64,000 nt of DNA from a virus, in IMG/VR virus record IMGVR_UViG_3300025117_000028, positions 62,001-126,000 of that record; one strand, given 5' to 3'. The notes under the pieces are model-generated. The model was not told the DNA's origin, searched no databases, and worked only from the letters and a program-made list of their open reading frames with translations. The position numbers and the translations under genes were made by a program. The stretch's first letter is position 1; each line of letters opens with the position of its first letter. This document shows, one piece after another, positions 45,068 to 53,869 of this stretch.

Positions 45068-45691
45068 TTAAAGTAGTACTGCTGCTAACTTTTGGGTTTC
45101 TTTCAGGATTTTCTTTAGTGCGGTTTCTATGGTTTCTTCTTCTTCTCCGTGATACAATGCAAAATATTCCCAGCCGTCGTCTTTCTTAGCCATAGCAGAG
45201 AAGAGTTCAAAACTTAAAGATGCCTGGCACTTGATATAAGCTTTTAGTTCTTCGTACCCAGCTTGCCAATCCGGCTTGACGTCCGCAGGAAGTTTGAGGC
45301 GTTCTGCGTATCTCAGATACACATGAGCCGGTGGAAAGGTTTTTGTAACTAAAGGTTTTTTATGTAGACACTTCAGGGCATTGTCTATATAATAGTCTTT
45401 GCGCCATTTCTTATGGAGCGCCCTTTCGTAGGGTTCAAGGAGATGGTCTGGCTGCTGGTATGAGAAAAAGTCTCTGCGCGCGACTTTCACATGGCGACGC
45501 AGTAATCTTTTAAAGTTACTAAAAGAAATGTCTTGTACGCCTAAATCTCCTTCTGCTTGTACCATTTCTCCTTGATACCAATAATGCACCCCAGAGTTAT
45601 CTAGGTAAAACTCAGACAATAATTCTATGTGATTTTTTGCAACCAAAGGGTACATATTAGCAAAATAGAGTAGTTGGCGTTTTAGACTCAT
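45068..45691 (-). CDS. hypothetical protein of different base composition, 207 aa
   Basis: No motif recognised. Codons are clearly richer in G and C than in both neighbours (for example many GCC, CTG-type and CGC codons), suggesting recent transfer. The protein is helical, rich in Lys, Leu and Tyr. Lone gene between small ORFs and a broken DUF1566 copy. Confidence 0.55.
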   Translation of the reverse strand: MSLKRQLLYFANMYPLVAKNHIELLSEFYLDNSGVHYWYQGEMVQAEGDLGVQDISFSNFKRLLRRHVKVARRDFFSYQQPDHLLEPYERALHKKWRKDYYIDNALKCLHKKPLVTKTFPPAHVYLRYAERLKLPADVKPDWQAGYEELKAYIKCQASLSFELFSAMAKKDDGWEYFALYHGEEEETIETALKKILKETQKLAAVLL

Positions 45692-45709
45692 TTTAATTCC
45701 TTATTTTTA

Positions 45710-46012
45710 TTATGGTCGCACACAACAGATATAACGACTATTATATTTGATGTCACTTCCAATAAAATTGTGCCTTACATAATAATATTGTTTTGACATT
45801 CGACATCTAGAAGATGACCATAAAGATTTATTTTTTATATACTTTTTAATTTCTTCTGGTCCATTCTCAAATAAATCAATAAGTTCTTCTTTAGAAGGGC
45901 ATCTTCCTTTTTGTTCTTCACACTAGATTTGAGTTTTCCTCCATGACATTGACTTTTCAGAGATTGGTCCCCACTTTAATCCGGTCCTAGGATCTTTGAT
46001 CCATTCATTCAT
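45710..46012 (-). pseudogene. DUF1566-like gene with in-frame TAG, copy 4
   Basis: ATG 46010-46012 overlaps the UDG stop (ATGA). The frame gives a DUF1566-like protein (GLKWGPISEKSMSWRK, then LWSSSR, then YICCVRP) interrupted by TAG at 45923-45925, codon 30. Upstream and downstream halves align with the intact family. Either a nonsense-inactivated copy or a read-through gene; TAG acts as a stop elsewhere in the window. Confidence 0.6.
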
Positions 46013-46608
46013 TTTAAATTTTCTGTGTAAAAATTATAAAAAATCTGTGCATGTTCTTTTGCTAAGTCCATCATAGATGGGTTACGTAAAATGTATGCTG
46101 GATGCATTAACGGCATTACCTTATAAGTTTTACCTTCTAATAAATATTTTTTAACCTTACCACAATATTCTTTTACCCAATTTTGGATAACAGTATCAGT
46201 TAATGCTTGATATGTTGGCTTACCAAAAGTAATAATAAAACGCGGTTTTAATAAATTTATCATATTGTTTAAATGTGTTTTACACACATCATATTCTTCT
46301 GGCCGTGGATCTCGATCTTTAAATTGACCATTGACCATTGTTCTATGTAGGACTATATTTGTCCAAAATATATCTTTGTGAGGATCTATCCCAATAGATT
46401 CGAACATTTCATTTGCAAATTGACCACTTGGTCCTACGAATGGCAGACCTTGTTTTTGTTCTTGTTCTCCGGGTCCCATACCTATGACCATAATATCGGC
46501 CAGATAAGATCCCCGATTAACAACTATCTTAGAATTATTAGTATTTAGAGAACAAAGGGTGCAATTTTTTTCTTTAAGTTCTGTGCAATATGTTTCAAGC
46601 TGGTTCAT
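46009..46608 (-). CDS. uracil-DNA glycosylase, family 4 (Fe-S)
   Basis: 199 aa. CTLC near 16-19, GMGPGEQEQKQGLPFVGPSGQ (active-site region, near 43-63), a Cys near 109 and one near 148 suit the four-Cys Fe-S cluster of family-4 UDGs. MHPAYILRNPS matches the leucine loop. It excises uracil from DNA and complements dUTPase. Overlaps recA by 14 bases. Confidence 0.8.
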   Translation of the reverse strand: MNQLETYCTELKEKNCTLCSLNTNNSKIVVNRGSYLADIMVIGMGPGEQEQKQGLPFVGPSGQFANEMFESIGIDPHKDIFWTNIVLHRTMVNGQFKDRDPRPEEYDVCKTHLNNMINLLKPRFIITFGKPTYQALTDTVIQNWVKEYCGKVKKYLLEGKTYKVMPLMHPAYILRNPSMMDLAKEHAQIFYNFYTENLK

Positions 46609-47650
46609 TCTTTGTCTCTATTGTGGTTAACCCATAGGATCTATCTAGCAAAAGTTTTAATTCTTCTGGGGGCATTGTTGCTAAATATTCAGCCATTCCA
46701 TTTCTGCCTTGTGCTACTTTTGTCCCATTAAGATAGTACCAAGCACCAGAATTTTCTAAGATACCTTTAGAACGTAATAAATCTACAGTACCAGCCCAAG
46801 GACTAAATCCTTGTCCAAACAGTAAATCTACTTCTGCTGTTCTAAATGGAGTAAATACCTTATTCTTTGCTGTCTTAATTTTACAAGTAAAACCTATTGG
46901 TGTTTCTTTTGGACCCACCCAATCTCCTTTTCGTAATTCTAATCTAATAGTTGCATAGAATTTTAATGCGTTTCCGCCGGATACCACATCTGGAGAACCA
47001 TAAGAAATTCCAATTTTCTGACGAAATTGGTTTATCCAAATAAAAGTACAATTAGCTTGTTGGGCTAATGGGTTAAGCTTGCGCAAAGCCTTAGACATCA
47101 TACGAGCTTGAAGGCCCATTTGTTGATCTTCCATTGTCCCATCTAATTCAGCTTTAGGAATTAAAGTCGCAACAGAATCTATAATAATTAAGCCATAAGA
47201 ACCAGTTCTACATAAAGTTTCTGCAATATCTAACGCTTGCTCACCGTAATCAGGTTGACTAATTGTAAGCCGATTCAAATCGACTTCTAATTTCTGTGCA
47301 TAATCTAGTTCTAGTGCGTGCTCAGAATCTATATATGCAACTAATAACCCCTGTTTTTGTGCTTGCGCACAAGCATGTAATGCAAGACTACTTTTGCCTG
47401 TTGCTTCCCATCCATATAATTCTATATGCCTTCCTCTTGGTAATCCCCTTCCTTTAGACAAATTATAATCTAAGTTTGGAAGACCCATAGGTATCCAATC
47501 TTTAATAGTGCATATATCTAAATCTTCGTTGGAAGCAATACAAGCTAAGCCTTCTCCAAATTGTTTAGCAATTAACTTAAGAGATAACTCTATTTCTTTT
47601 TGCTTTTCATCGTCTAAATTTTCAACAACTTCTGTATCTTTTTTAACCAT
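46595..47650 (-). CDS. recA: RecA recombinase
   Basis: 351 aa. Walker A in GWEATGKSS near 70, VAYIDSEHALD-type segment near 99, LIIIDSVATLIPK near 148, DQQMGLQARMMSKALRKL near 169, WINQFRQKIG near 198, and GGNALKFYATIRL near 219 cover the RecA core in order. TATAAGGATTAT precedes the ATG. Supports recombination-dependent replication. Confidence 0.9.
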   Translation of the reverse strand: MVKKDTEVVENLDDEKQKEIELSLKLIAKQFGEGLACIASNEDLDICTIKDWIPMGLPNLDYNLSKGRGLPRGRHIELYGWEATGKSSLALHACAQAQKQGLLVAYIDSEHALELDYAQKLEVDLNRLTISQPDYGEQALDIAETLCRTGSYGLIIIDSVATLIPKAELDGTMEDQQMGLQARMMSKALRKLNPLAQQANCTFIWINQFRQKIGISYGSPDVVSGGNALKFYATIRLELRKGDWVGPKETPIGFTCKIKTAKNKVFTPFRTAEVDLLFGQGFSPWAGTVDLLRSKGILENSGAWYYLNGTKVAQGRNGMAEYLATMPPEELKLLLDRSYGLTTIETKNEPA

Positions 47651-47657
47651 ATAATCC

Positions 47658-48029
47658 TTATAATATATCTAAGATTGGAGCTTCTTTAATTAAAAGTATT
47701 CGACCTCCTCCGCTCTTAACACGATATACACGAGGAAGCCATTTGGAAAAGGGTATTTTGTCTCTATCTTGTCCTGGAGTACCTACAGCATAAGGAACAT
47801 CAAGACACCAAAGGTATCTTGTTCCAACATGAAGGAAAGGACAGAATCTAATATAATTATTGTATTCTGCTTCTTGTAATTCAAATATTTCTTTTAAGGT
47901 AGGTAATCTAAAGTCTGAATTAGACGCACAAATTCTATCTTTCCTTTCTTCTCCCCAAAAGGTTTGAATGGGCGGATCCCAAAATTCTGTAGCAATATAT
48001 TTACCTGAGAAAAAGATTAAGTTTTGCAT
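47658..48029 (-). CDS. DUF1566-like protein, subfamily B, member 1
   Basis: 123 aa. DFRLPTLKEIFEL and a RYLWCLD block mark the DUF1566 core, but the N-terminus and the final GGGRILLIKEAP differ from the WSSS subfamily. Its last codons run into the recA ribosome binding site. Confidence 0.5.
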   Translation of the reverse strand: MQNLIFFSGKYIATEFWDPPIQTFWGEERKDRICASNSDFRLPTLKEIFELQEAEYNNYIRFCPFLHVGTRYLWCLDVPYAVGTPGQDRDKIPFSKWLPRVYRVKSGGGRILLIKEAPILDIL

Positions 48030-48038
48030 TTTAAATCC

Positions 48039-48395
48039 TTATAGAATTTCTTTATAAAGATCTCGAACTAATAGAACCCTTCCATCTTTAACAGGGAAAG
48101 AATTACGGGTTGAACCTGAATGAATATGATAAGCAACTTGACCTTGTCCCTCTTGGCACCAAACAAATCTTCCACCAAATTTATAAAAGCGTTTATCAGG
48201 GTATTGGTTTAGACAATCGTTAAGTTCAAATACTTCAGTTAATGTTGGAAGTCGATAATCTGGATGTTGGCTTAATTTACACATTGCTGCATCATGTTCT
48301 ACACAAGCAATTTCTCTGTATTCTATTTTATAATATTTAATAAATACTAACAGTCTATTAAGTATAAATAAATCTTCTCCTATACAGTGATTCAC
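48039..48395 (-). CDS. DUF1566-like protein, subfamily B, member 2
   Basis: 118 aa. DYRLPTLTEVFEL, FVWCQEGQG and DGRVLLVRD parallel the neighbouring member 1 closely, so these two are tandem paralogues. Both lack the hypervariable WSSS core. Confidence 0.5.
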   Translation of the reverse strand: MNHCIGEDLFILNRLLVFIKYYKIEYREIACVEHDAAMCKLSQHPDYRLPTLTEVFELNDCLNQYPDKRFYKFGGRFVWCQEGQGQVAYHIHSGSTRNSFPVKDGRVLLVRDLYKEIL

Positions 48396-48415
48396 TATAA
48401 TCTCCTTGCAAAAGT

Positions 48416-49069
48416 TTATTTTACCTTAATATTTATTTGGATAGGACTATGAATTAATTTATTAGCGTCATCACATAAGGCTGCGTTAATAGAAATTTTA
48501 TTATTTATTGCATGGGTTTCTACCATTCCATAGTTCTCATGAATATGACCAAAAACATGTAATTTAAGAGATATATTTAAAAGTCTATCTTTTAAGTCTT
48601 GGCAACCTATTCTATTTCCCTTAGAGAAGTCTAAGCAATCTCTAGGAGGTGTATGGGTAATGAGAATATCGGTATTATGTGGAATTTTTTCCCAAACTTT
48701 ACGTAAGGGTTCTCCTACTGGTAGATTAAAAGCCCAATTATAAAATACTGGTTGCCAAGGCGAACCATAAATATGTAAACCTTTAAATTGATAACTGTCA
48801 TCTTCTAAATAAATACAATTTTGATGTTTATTAATAGCCAAACTAGCTTTTTCTTTTCTTGATTGAAAAGCTAAATCATGATTTCCGGCTATAACAATTT
48901 TCAAATCATGTGGTTGTATTTTTAACCAATTACCAAATTCTTCAATTTCTTTTAAAGAACCAAATGTGGTTATATCTCCAGCAATAATTAAAAGGTCTCC
49001 ATTCGGAACTTCAAGATCTTTATAATGACCATGAAGATCAGCCATGCAGACAACTTGGATGTCTGACAT
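48416..49069 (-). CDS. metallophosphoesterase, 217 aa
   Basis: Motifs MADLHGHY (near 8), AGDITTFG (near 30), AGNHDLAF (near 61) and FGHIHENYG (near 179) are complete. The spacing suits the single-domain MPPED/239FB-like class. Substrate unknown; a cyclic-nucleotide or nucleotide phosphatase is possible. Confidence 0.75.
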   Translation of the reverse strand: MSDIQVVCMADLHGHYKDLEVPNGDLLIIAGDITTFGSLKEIEEFGNWLKIQPHDLKIVIAGNHDLAFQSRKEKASLAINKHQNCIYLEDDSYQFKGLHIYGSPWQPVFYNWAFNLPVGEPLRKVWEKIPHNTDILITHTPPRDCLDFSKGNRIGCQDLKDRLLNISLKLHVFGHIHENYGMVETHAINNKISINAALCDDANKLIHSPIQINIKVK

Positions 49070-49082
49070 ATGAACTCCTAAT

Positions 49083-49478
49083 TCAACCCCATCTACGAAG
49101 GAGGTTAATAGCTTGTTCGGGATTTTGGTGTATAATCTTTTTGAGTTTTGTTGAATGAATACTTAATAAATCACAGAGTTCAGAATATGTAAGATCAAAT
49201 TTCCCAAAACTGAAACTTCCGTTTTTCATTAAAAAATATTCAGAAACTTGGAAATGATACGAACAGGTTAATAAAGGAATCTTTTGATGTTCAAATTCAA
49301 AGGCCTCTATTTCTCTGTTGTAATTTGTATTAATAATATGATTATTCAATGGGCAAGAAGAGCAATCAGGAGATAACGAACAAACTGTCTCGGGTTCATT
49401 ATGGTAATCTCGTATAAATGAGATTAAGATTTCTATTAAGAGTCTTTGGACTCTCACGCCTTCGATAAATTCGTCCAT
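49083..49478 (-). CDS. hypothetical protein, 131 aa
   Basis: ATG 49478 is the first Met; the frame extends upstream only through a TTG inside the neighbour. It contains CSLSPDCSSC, a possible metal site, and a helix-turn-like LTYSELCDLLSIHSTKLKKII. A small regulatory protein is possible. Confidence 0.45.
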   Translation of the reverse strand: MDEFIEGVRVQRLLIEILISFIRDYHNEPETVCSLSPDCSSCPLNNHIINTNYNREIEAFEFEHQKIPLLTCSYHFQVSEYFLMKNGSFSFGKFDLTYSELCDLLSIHSTKLKKIIHQNPEQAINLLRRWG

Positions 49479-49783
49479 TGTGTATTCAATTGTTTTAAAG
49501 TAAGGCCCAAACCGCAATATTTGCGATGTGTTTTGCTTTTTTTGCAAATAGGGCAGGGAGTAATTGTACTTAATAAATTCATGAGTATTGGAAGCTCAAA
49601 ATTGTTTCCTAATTCTCCCTTAGAAAAAGTACTTGTAATTTGGTCTAAAGTAATAACTTTGTTATTAATTAAATGATCTACTGTTGCCACTGATATATAA
49701 TACGATATTAGATTAGAAACACCAAATGTTTTTTGTATTTTTACTAAAGATGTCTTAAACGCTTCTAGTAATTCATCCTTCAT
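49454..49783 (-). CDS. hypothetical protein, 109 aa
   Basis: Helical N-terminus and a CPICKKSKTHRKYC zinc-like motif near residue 79. Overlaps the next gene by 25 bases. No family recognised. Confidence 0.5.
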   Translation of the reverse strand: MKDELLEAFKTSLVKIQKTFGVSNLISYYISVATVDHLINNKVITLDQITSTFSKGELGNNFELPILMNLLSTITPCPICKKSKTHRKYCGLGLTLKQLNTQWTNLSKA

Positions 49784-50108
49784 AATCTTCTTCTTGGTCA
49801 GCTAAATCTTTATCATGTTCTTCACAAACATGAAGAATTTTGCCATCCGGAAATTCCCATTTTGCAATTGAAGCTGCTCCACATCTTACTTTATGAGTCG
49901 TTTCATTCCAAGGAAGAACAATCTCCACTTCACAACACGGTAAACTGGTCCTGACGGGTTTACAAGCGCAGTCATGTATTAACTCTCCGCATTTAAAACA
50001 AAAGTTTTCGGTATTGGTATAATATTTATCTTCTTTCTGTTTATGAACAATAGTTCCAGGAGCAGTAGGAATACGAGGTTCAGTGATTTTACGGATAGTC
50101 TTTCCCAT
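49773..50108 (-). CDS. Cys-rich zinc-binding protein, 111 aa
   Basis: CFKCGE and CACK near residues 33-52 and further Cys/His pairs (PCCEVE, VCEEHD) suggest two metal sites. No named family. Confidence 0.5.
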   Translation of the reverse strand: MGKTIRKITEPRIPTAPGTIVHKQKEDKYYTNTENFCFKCGELIHDCACKPVRTSLPCCEVEIVLPWNETTHKVRCGAASIAKWEFPDGKILHVCEEHDKDLADQEEDYEG

Positions 50109-50117
50109 TTTTCTCTC

Positions 50118-50681
50118 TCAGTATTGATTTAGTTTACGTTCTGTTCCATTTAAAATCGCGGCAATATTTAATGCTTTTTGCGCATATTCTAATTTTTTAA
50201 GTACATTAGACCAAAATTCATATGCAATTTCTATTGCCATAGTTGTTGTCGTTAAAACTGCCACTTCGCTTTTAGCCAACTTTTCGCAATGCGCTCTATT
50301 AGTTAAAGCTTTACGAGAACCATCTTTTCTTTCTACTTGTCTCATAAAAGTTTTATATAATTGCCCTTGTTGGTTGTTTTCTGTAGAACGATTTGCATAA
50401 AGCATTGCCTGATAGCGACTTTTATAGTTTGAAGCTAATTGATATAGCTTAACTAAAGTAGCTACTGCCGTTCTACATTCAGAAATTGACATGTTTGGAT
50501 CAAAGTGAATAGCAAAATCTTTTTCCCAATCAACTAATGTTTTTCCATCAATAGTAAAACTATTAAGGAAAATGTCAGTAAATTTAGACAACATAAATTT
50601 ACCGATGTTAATTTCTTGGTCTAAATCATTTAATGGTTTTTCCGTATTGATAACTTCTTGTTCAGTGTGTTCTTCTGTCAT
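50118..50681 (-). CDS. hypothetical helical protein, 187 aa
   Basis: Almost all helix, basic C-terminal half (RKALTNRAHCEKLAKSEVAV). Given recA, helicase and primase nearby a recombination mediator of the UvsY type was considered, but sequence support is too weak to claim it. Confidence 0.5.
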   Translation of the reverse strand: MTEEHTEQEVINTEKPLNDLDQEINIGKFMLSKFTDIFLNSFTIDGKTLVDWEKDFAIHFDPNMSISECRTAVATLVKLYQLASNYKSRYQAMLYANRSTENNQQGQLYKTFMRQVERKDGSRKALTNRAHCEKLAKSEVAVLTTTTMAIEIAYEFWSNVLKKLEYAQKALNIAAILNGTERKLNQY

Positions 50682-51217
50682 TTTATTTCTTCTATTATAA
50701 TTTTTCCGCCAAATGTTTTAACCATTTTATATAAAATGTCTAAGTCTTCCATAGTTAATTCATTGCTATACATACCTCTTTTTTTATTGTCTGGATATAC
50801 TGCAATTGTATGCCCAGATTTTAGTGTTGTTGTAAACATTTTATTTGCCGAAGAACCCGTATGAGTTAAATTAATAATATCTTGGGGTTCTAACTCCAAA
50901 TTAGGTTTTTCACACATTAACACTGGTTCAGGTATAGAACATGTTTGTCTCAAAAGATTTTCTAAGTTTTGAGTTGTAACATTTTTAGTCCATATAATAA
51001 TTTCACGGTTCGGAAGAACGGATTTCCAAATTGTAATAGCTCGTTCTCCGTATAATATGCAATTATATGTATTGCTAAAATTTGTTAAAGTTGTTAATAG
51101 ATCTTTAGTTTTAATATTAGTGATACTAACAGTATTATAATTATATTCTAAAGAATCTAATTGAGACTGTAATATCTGTAAATCATCAGCAGTTGAGTAA
51201 AGAATAATAGGAAGCAA
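50678..51217 (-). CDS. hypothetical protein with TTG start, 179 aa
   Basis: AAGGAG sits 6 bases before TTG 51215-51217; no other start occurs before residue 100. Mixed alpha/beta with no recognised motif. Overlaps the upstream gene by 32 bases. Confidence 0.5.
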   Translation of the reverse strand: MLPIILYSTADDLQILQSQLDSLEYNYNTVSITNIKTKDLLTTLTNFSNTYNCILYGERAITIWKSVLPNREIIIWTKNVTTQNLENLLRQTCSIPEPVLMCEKPNLELEPQDIINLTHTGSSANKMFTTTLKSGHTIAVYPDNKKRGMYSNELTMEDLDILYKMVKTFGGKIIIEEIK

Positions 51218-51710
51218 TCAATTCTCCTTTCATTTCGTAATTATTATTATAAATATATACTTTAGGTAAATGAGCTATAATTTTTAGACTCTCGCTTTCG
51301 AAGTCTTTTGTTTTACCCAATAGACAATCATATAAGGTTTCCGACTCGCCTAAAAATATATGTAATACTTTTTTGGCGGCCATTAATTCTCTCATCTCCA
51401 TAAATGGGATAGCTGCTAAAATTGAAGCTAAAGTTCTATCAACAGTCAATAAAGTTTCATCTTCAATTAGTCTAGGAGGATTGGTGTAGATATTATCATT
51501 GATAATGCCTATAATTTTCTTGGGTTTGTTTTCAATAATAGAAGCAGTAGTAATATAAATATCTTCTGAAGGATTAACTTCTTTTACTAAACTTAAACTT
51601 TCTAGTATGTCGTTAAAGTAATATATAGTGTCTACATGAGGATTCCATTGTTTGTCTTTTAAATTTTTTCTCATTGAGAGAACTGTTTTGTATAGTAATT
51701 TTTGATTCAT
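51186..51710 (-). CDS. hypothetical protein, 174 aa
   Basis: No recognised motif. Begins within the last bases of the DUF1566 copy at 51707 (ATGA). Confidence 0.5.
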   Translation of the reverse strand: MNQKLLYKTVLSMRKNLKDKQWNPHVDTIYYFNDILESLSLVKEVNPSEDIYITTASIIENKPKKIIGIINDNIYTNPPRLIEDETLLTVDRTLASILAAIPFMEMRELMAAKKVLHIFLGESETLYDCLLGKTKDFESESLKIIAHLPKVYIYNNNYEMKGELIASYYSLLNC

Positions 51711-52060
51711 AAAATTTCCATTGTAAAATTTAATTCTTTTAAAATCAAAGAATCAAATGGTCGTATATACCGTGCTGCAAGCCTGTAAGTTTTAAGACCT
51801 TCGACAACGTAACCGTTGTCGAAATCCACGTACCATGCGTGGTCGGCGTTGTCGATAAAGGACGATGACGACCAAAACCTATCCTCTGTAAATCCAGGCA
51901 CTTTATCAAAAAACGCTTGTTTTAACTCATCTTTTACCGGAAGTCTCCAACTGTCTTTTTCTAAGTCTTTGGCTTGATTCCAAGTCATTAGTCCTTGGAC
52001 TGGTCCCCAAATTAATTTATTTTTAAAGTCGATTGTAAGGCCATTGATTTCTTTAAACAT
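51707..52060 (-). CDS. DUF1566/Lcl-type hypervariable protein, copy 5
   Basis: 117 aa. MFKEINGLTIDFKNKLIWGP, DSWRLPVKDELKQAF, RFWSSSSF, core, AARYIRP, DSLILKELNF. About half of the core codons end in C (GAC, AAC, TAC, CAC, GCC), unlike the AT-ending codons of the genome. The AWYV strand is shared exactly with copy 6. Confidence 0.65.
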   Translation of the reverse strand: MFKEINGLTIDFKNKLIWGPVQGLMTWNQAKDLEKDSWRLPVKDELKQAFFDKVPGFTEDRFWSSSSFIDNADHAWYVDFDNGYVVEGLKTYRLAARYIRPFDSLILKELNFTMEIL

Positions 52061-52067
52061 ATTTATC

Positions 52068-52385
52068 CTAAGGCATTAGATGTATCTTGTCTTGTAAAAA
52101 CCATAAAGCTAAAGATATAAAAATGCCAATATAAGCAGCGGCAACAACAGCGTGAATGCCTCCACCTAGACTAAAAAAAGTTAATATACTAAAAAGTGCG
52201 TCAGTAATAATATGATGTCTGACCATAAATTTTTGAAGTCTTATTGGAAGTTTATTAAATAAAATTAAGAAAACAAAAAATATTATTCCTCCTAAAATTA
52301 AACCCGTTAAGGCTATTCCGCCAATTATGAATGTCAAAATAAATAAAGTAATCAAACCTACGACAATTAAATTTTTACTTACCAT
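52068..52385 (-). CDS. multi-pass membrane protein, 105 aa
   Basis: Three to four hydrophobic segments (about 5-25, 27-45, 60-80 and 83-100). Basic loop in the middle (RLQKFMVRHH). Could be a holin or ion-flux protein; unrecognised. Confidence 0.5.
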   Translation of the reverse strand: MVSKNLIVVGLITLFILTFIIGGIALTGLILGGIIFFVFLILFNKLPIRLQKFMVRHHIITDALFSILTFFSLGGGIHAVVAAAYIGIFISLALWFLQDKIHLMP

Positions 52386-52891
52386 CCAAGAATCTTAGAA
52401 AGTGCAGTACGAAGCATTATTTGACAAGATAACATTTCTTCAGGCGACATAAAAAATGTTCTAACATTCTCTTCTCCATTTTCTTTATGGCGAAGAGTAA
52501 ATCCAAAAGATGTTCCATTAAAGAAAACACTTAGTTGATTAATAACAGATCCCATTGCTTCTGTTTGTGCATTAGGATCATGGATCAAAGCTATTGATTT
52601 TCCTTTTTCATCATTATCTTGTAAAGCATAAGGCAATGTTTTTTCTAGCCAGTAAAGAATTTTTTCAATATCAATAAATCCTAACTTAAAACGTTGGATT
52701 TGTTCTAGTTGCATTTGATTATTTGCCATTGGGCAAATAGTTAACATTACAGAACCAGCCTGTAATTCTGTACATTTTTGTCCAGCAGAATTTGTCCATT
52801 CAGGTCCTTCTTTCGGTGAATATAACTCTAATTGAAGGCATGAAGTCTTCTTATATTTTTCAAATTTTGCAGGTCGAATAATTTTTTCCAT
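52379..52891 (-). CDS. hypothetical protein, 170 aa
   Basis: TATAAGGATTATT precedes the ATG. Mixed alpha/beta, no motif. Starts just after the DUF1566 copy at 52900. Confidence 0.5.
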   Translation of the reverse strand: MEKIIRPAKFEKYKKTSCLQLELYSPKEGPEWTNSAGQKCTELQAGSVMLTICPMANNQMQLEQIQRFKLGFIDIEKILYWLEKTLPYALQDNDEKGKSIALIHDPNAQTEAMGSVINQLSVFFNGTSFGFTLRHKENGEENVRTFFMSPEEMLSCQIMLRTALSKILGW

Positions 52892-52899
52892 AATAATCC

Positions 52900-53253
52900 T
52901 TATAAAATTTCCATTGTAAAATTTAATTCTTTTAAAATCAAAGAGTCAAGCGGCCGCACACATCTTACATAATAGTCGAGAGCTTTATTATCATAGTCGG
53001 CGAAGCCGTAGCCGAGATGCACGTACCATGCGTAGTTGGTATACTTAATGAGAGACAACGATGACCAGAACCTATCTTTTGCAAATCCAGGAACTTTATC
53101 TATAAATGCTTGTTTTAATTCATCTCTTGTTGGAAGTCTCCAACCGTCTTTTTCTAAGTTCATGGCTCTACTCCAGCTTCTTGGTTCTTGGGTTAATCCC
53201 CAAACTAATTTATTCTTGAAGTCAATTGTAAAGCCATTGATTTCTTTGAACAT
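52900..53253 (-). CDS. DUF1566/Lcl-type hypervariable protein, copy 6
   Basis: 117 aa. Same frame as copy 5: MFKEINGFTIDFKNKLVWGL, DGWRLPTRDELKQAF, RFWSSLSL, core with AWYV and YYVRCVRP, then DSLILKELNF. Bases 52900-52950 match copies 5 and 2 almost exactly, while the core differs at most positions, giving a sharply bounded variable block. Confidence 0.65.
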   Translation of the reverse strand: MFKEINGFTIDFKNKLVWGLTQEPRSWSRAMNLEKDGWRLPTRDELKQAFIDKVPGFAKDRFWSSLSLIKYTNYAWYVHLGYGFADYDNKALDYYVRCVRPLDSLILKELNFTMEIL

Positions 53254-53255
53254 AT

Positions 53256-53507
53256 TTAGTCTGTAGTTTGAAGTTTATCTATGAACTTCATTAAGTCTAA
53301 AGCTTCTACTAACAGTAGAGTAGCTAAGTTAGGATGAGAAAGATGATCGAGCATTAGTTGATCAACTTTATCTCCATATTGGATTGGAGATACTGCGTCT
53401 CCTAAGGCTGCTATGACCTGAGCCAATACTCGTGCTTGATCATTGTCATTTAATGCTGATTGATTAAGAATATTTATTATTTGATTAGCTGTTTCAATTA
53501 TAGTCAT
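53256..53507 (-). CDS. hypothetical protein, 83 aa
   Basis: All helical with Leu/Ala spacing. ATG overlaps the previous gene. No family recognised. Confidence 0.5.
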   Translation of the reverse strand: MTIIETANQIINILNQSALNDNDQARVLAQVIAALGDAVSPIQYGDKVDQLMLDHLSHPNLATLLLVEALDLMKFIDKLQTTD

Positions 53508-53866
53508 AATAACCGTAGTCTAAAATTACATATTTCTTTGCCAAGATCTTCTAAAGAAGTGACAGTATTGAGGATATTAAATAGGTCGGAAAATCCATCG
53601 TCTGTATATAAGGGGGTAACTGTTTTAAGGAAATTAAGGATTTGTAACCTATTCATATGAAATAATCTAAACCAATTTCCTAATTCTAGTAAACTACAAT
53701 CTTGCGAATAGGATATTTCAGAGCGGGGATATTTAGTAGGATCAAGAAAAGCTCTTGTGTCTTCTATAAAGAATCCGCAAAGCTTTCCCTGATCCTCCCA
53801 AATTAGGATAGGCCATAGATTTTTCTCAAATAGATCTTCGACTAATTGAGTAATATCCATGGCCAT
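53504..53866 (-). CDS. hypothetical protein, 120 aa
   Basis: Acidic, Leu- and Phe-rich. The segment VEDLFEKNLWPILIWEDQGKL is near the start. Unrecognised. Confidence 0.5.
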   Translation of the reverse strand: MAMDITQLVEDLFEKNLWPILIWEDQGKLCGFFIEDTRAFLDPTKYPRSEISYSQDCSLLELGNWFRLFHMNRLQILNFLKTVTPLYTDDGFSDLFNILNTVTSLEDLGKEICNFRLRLL

Positions 53867-53869
53867 TTT

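Noticed and set aside
45710-46012. TAG reassignment in this genome
   Set aside because: Several genes end in TAG with sensible C-termini, and no suppressor tRNA is visible in the window.
50118-50681. UvsY-like recombination mediator
   Set aside because: Only helical composition and neighbourhood support it.
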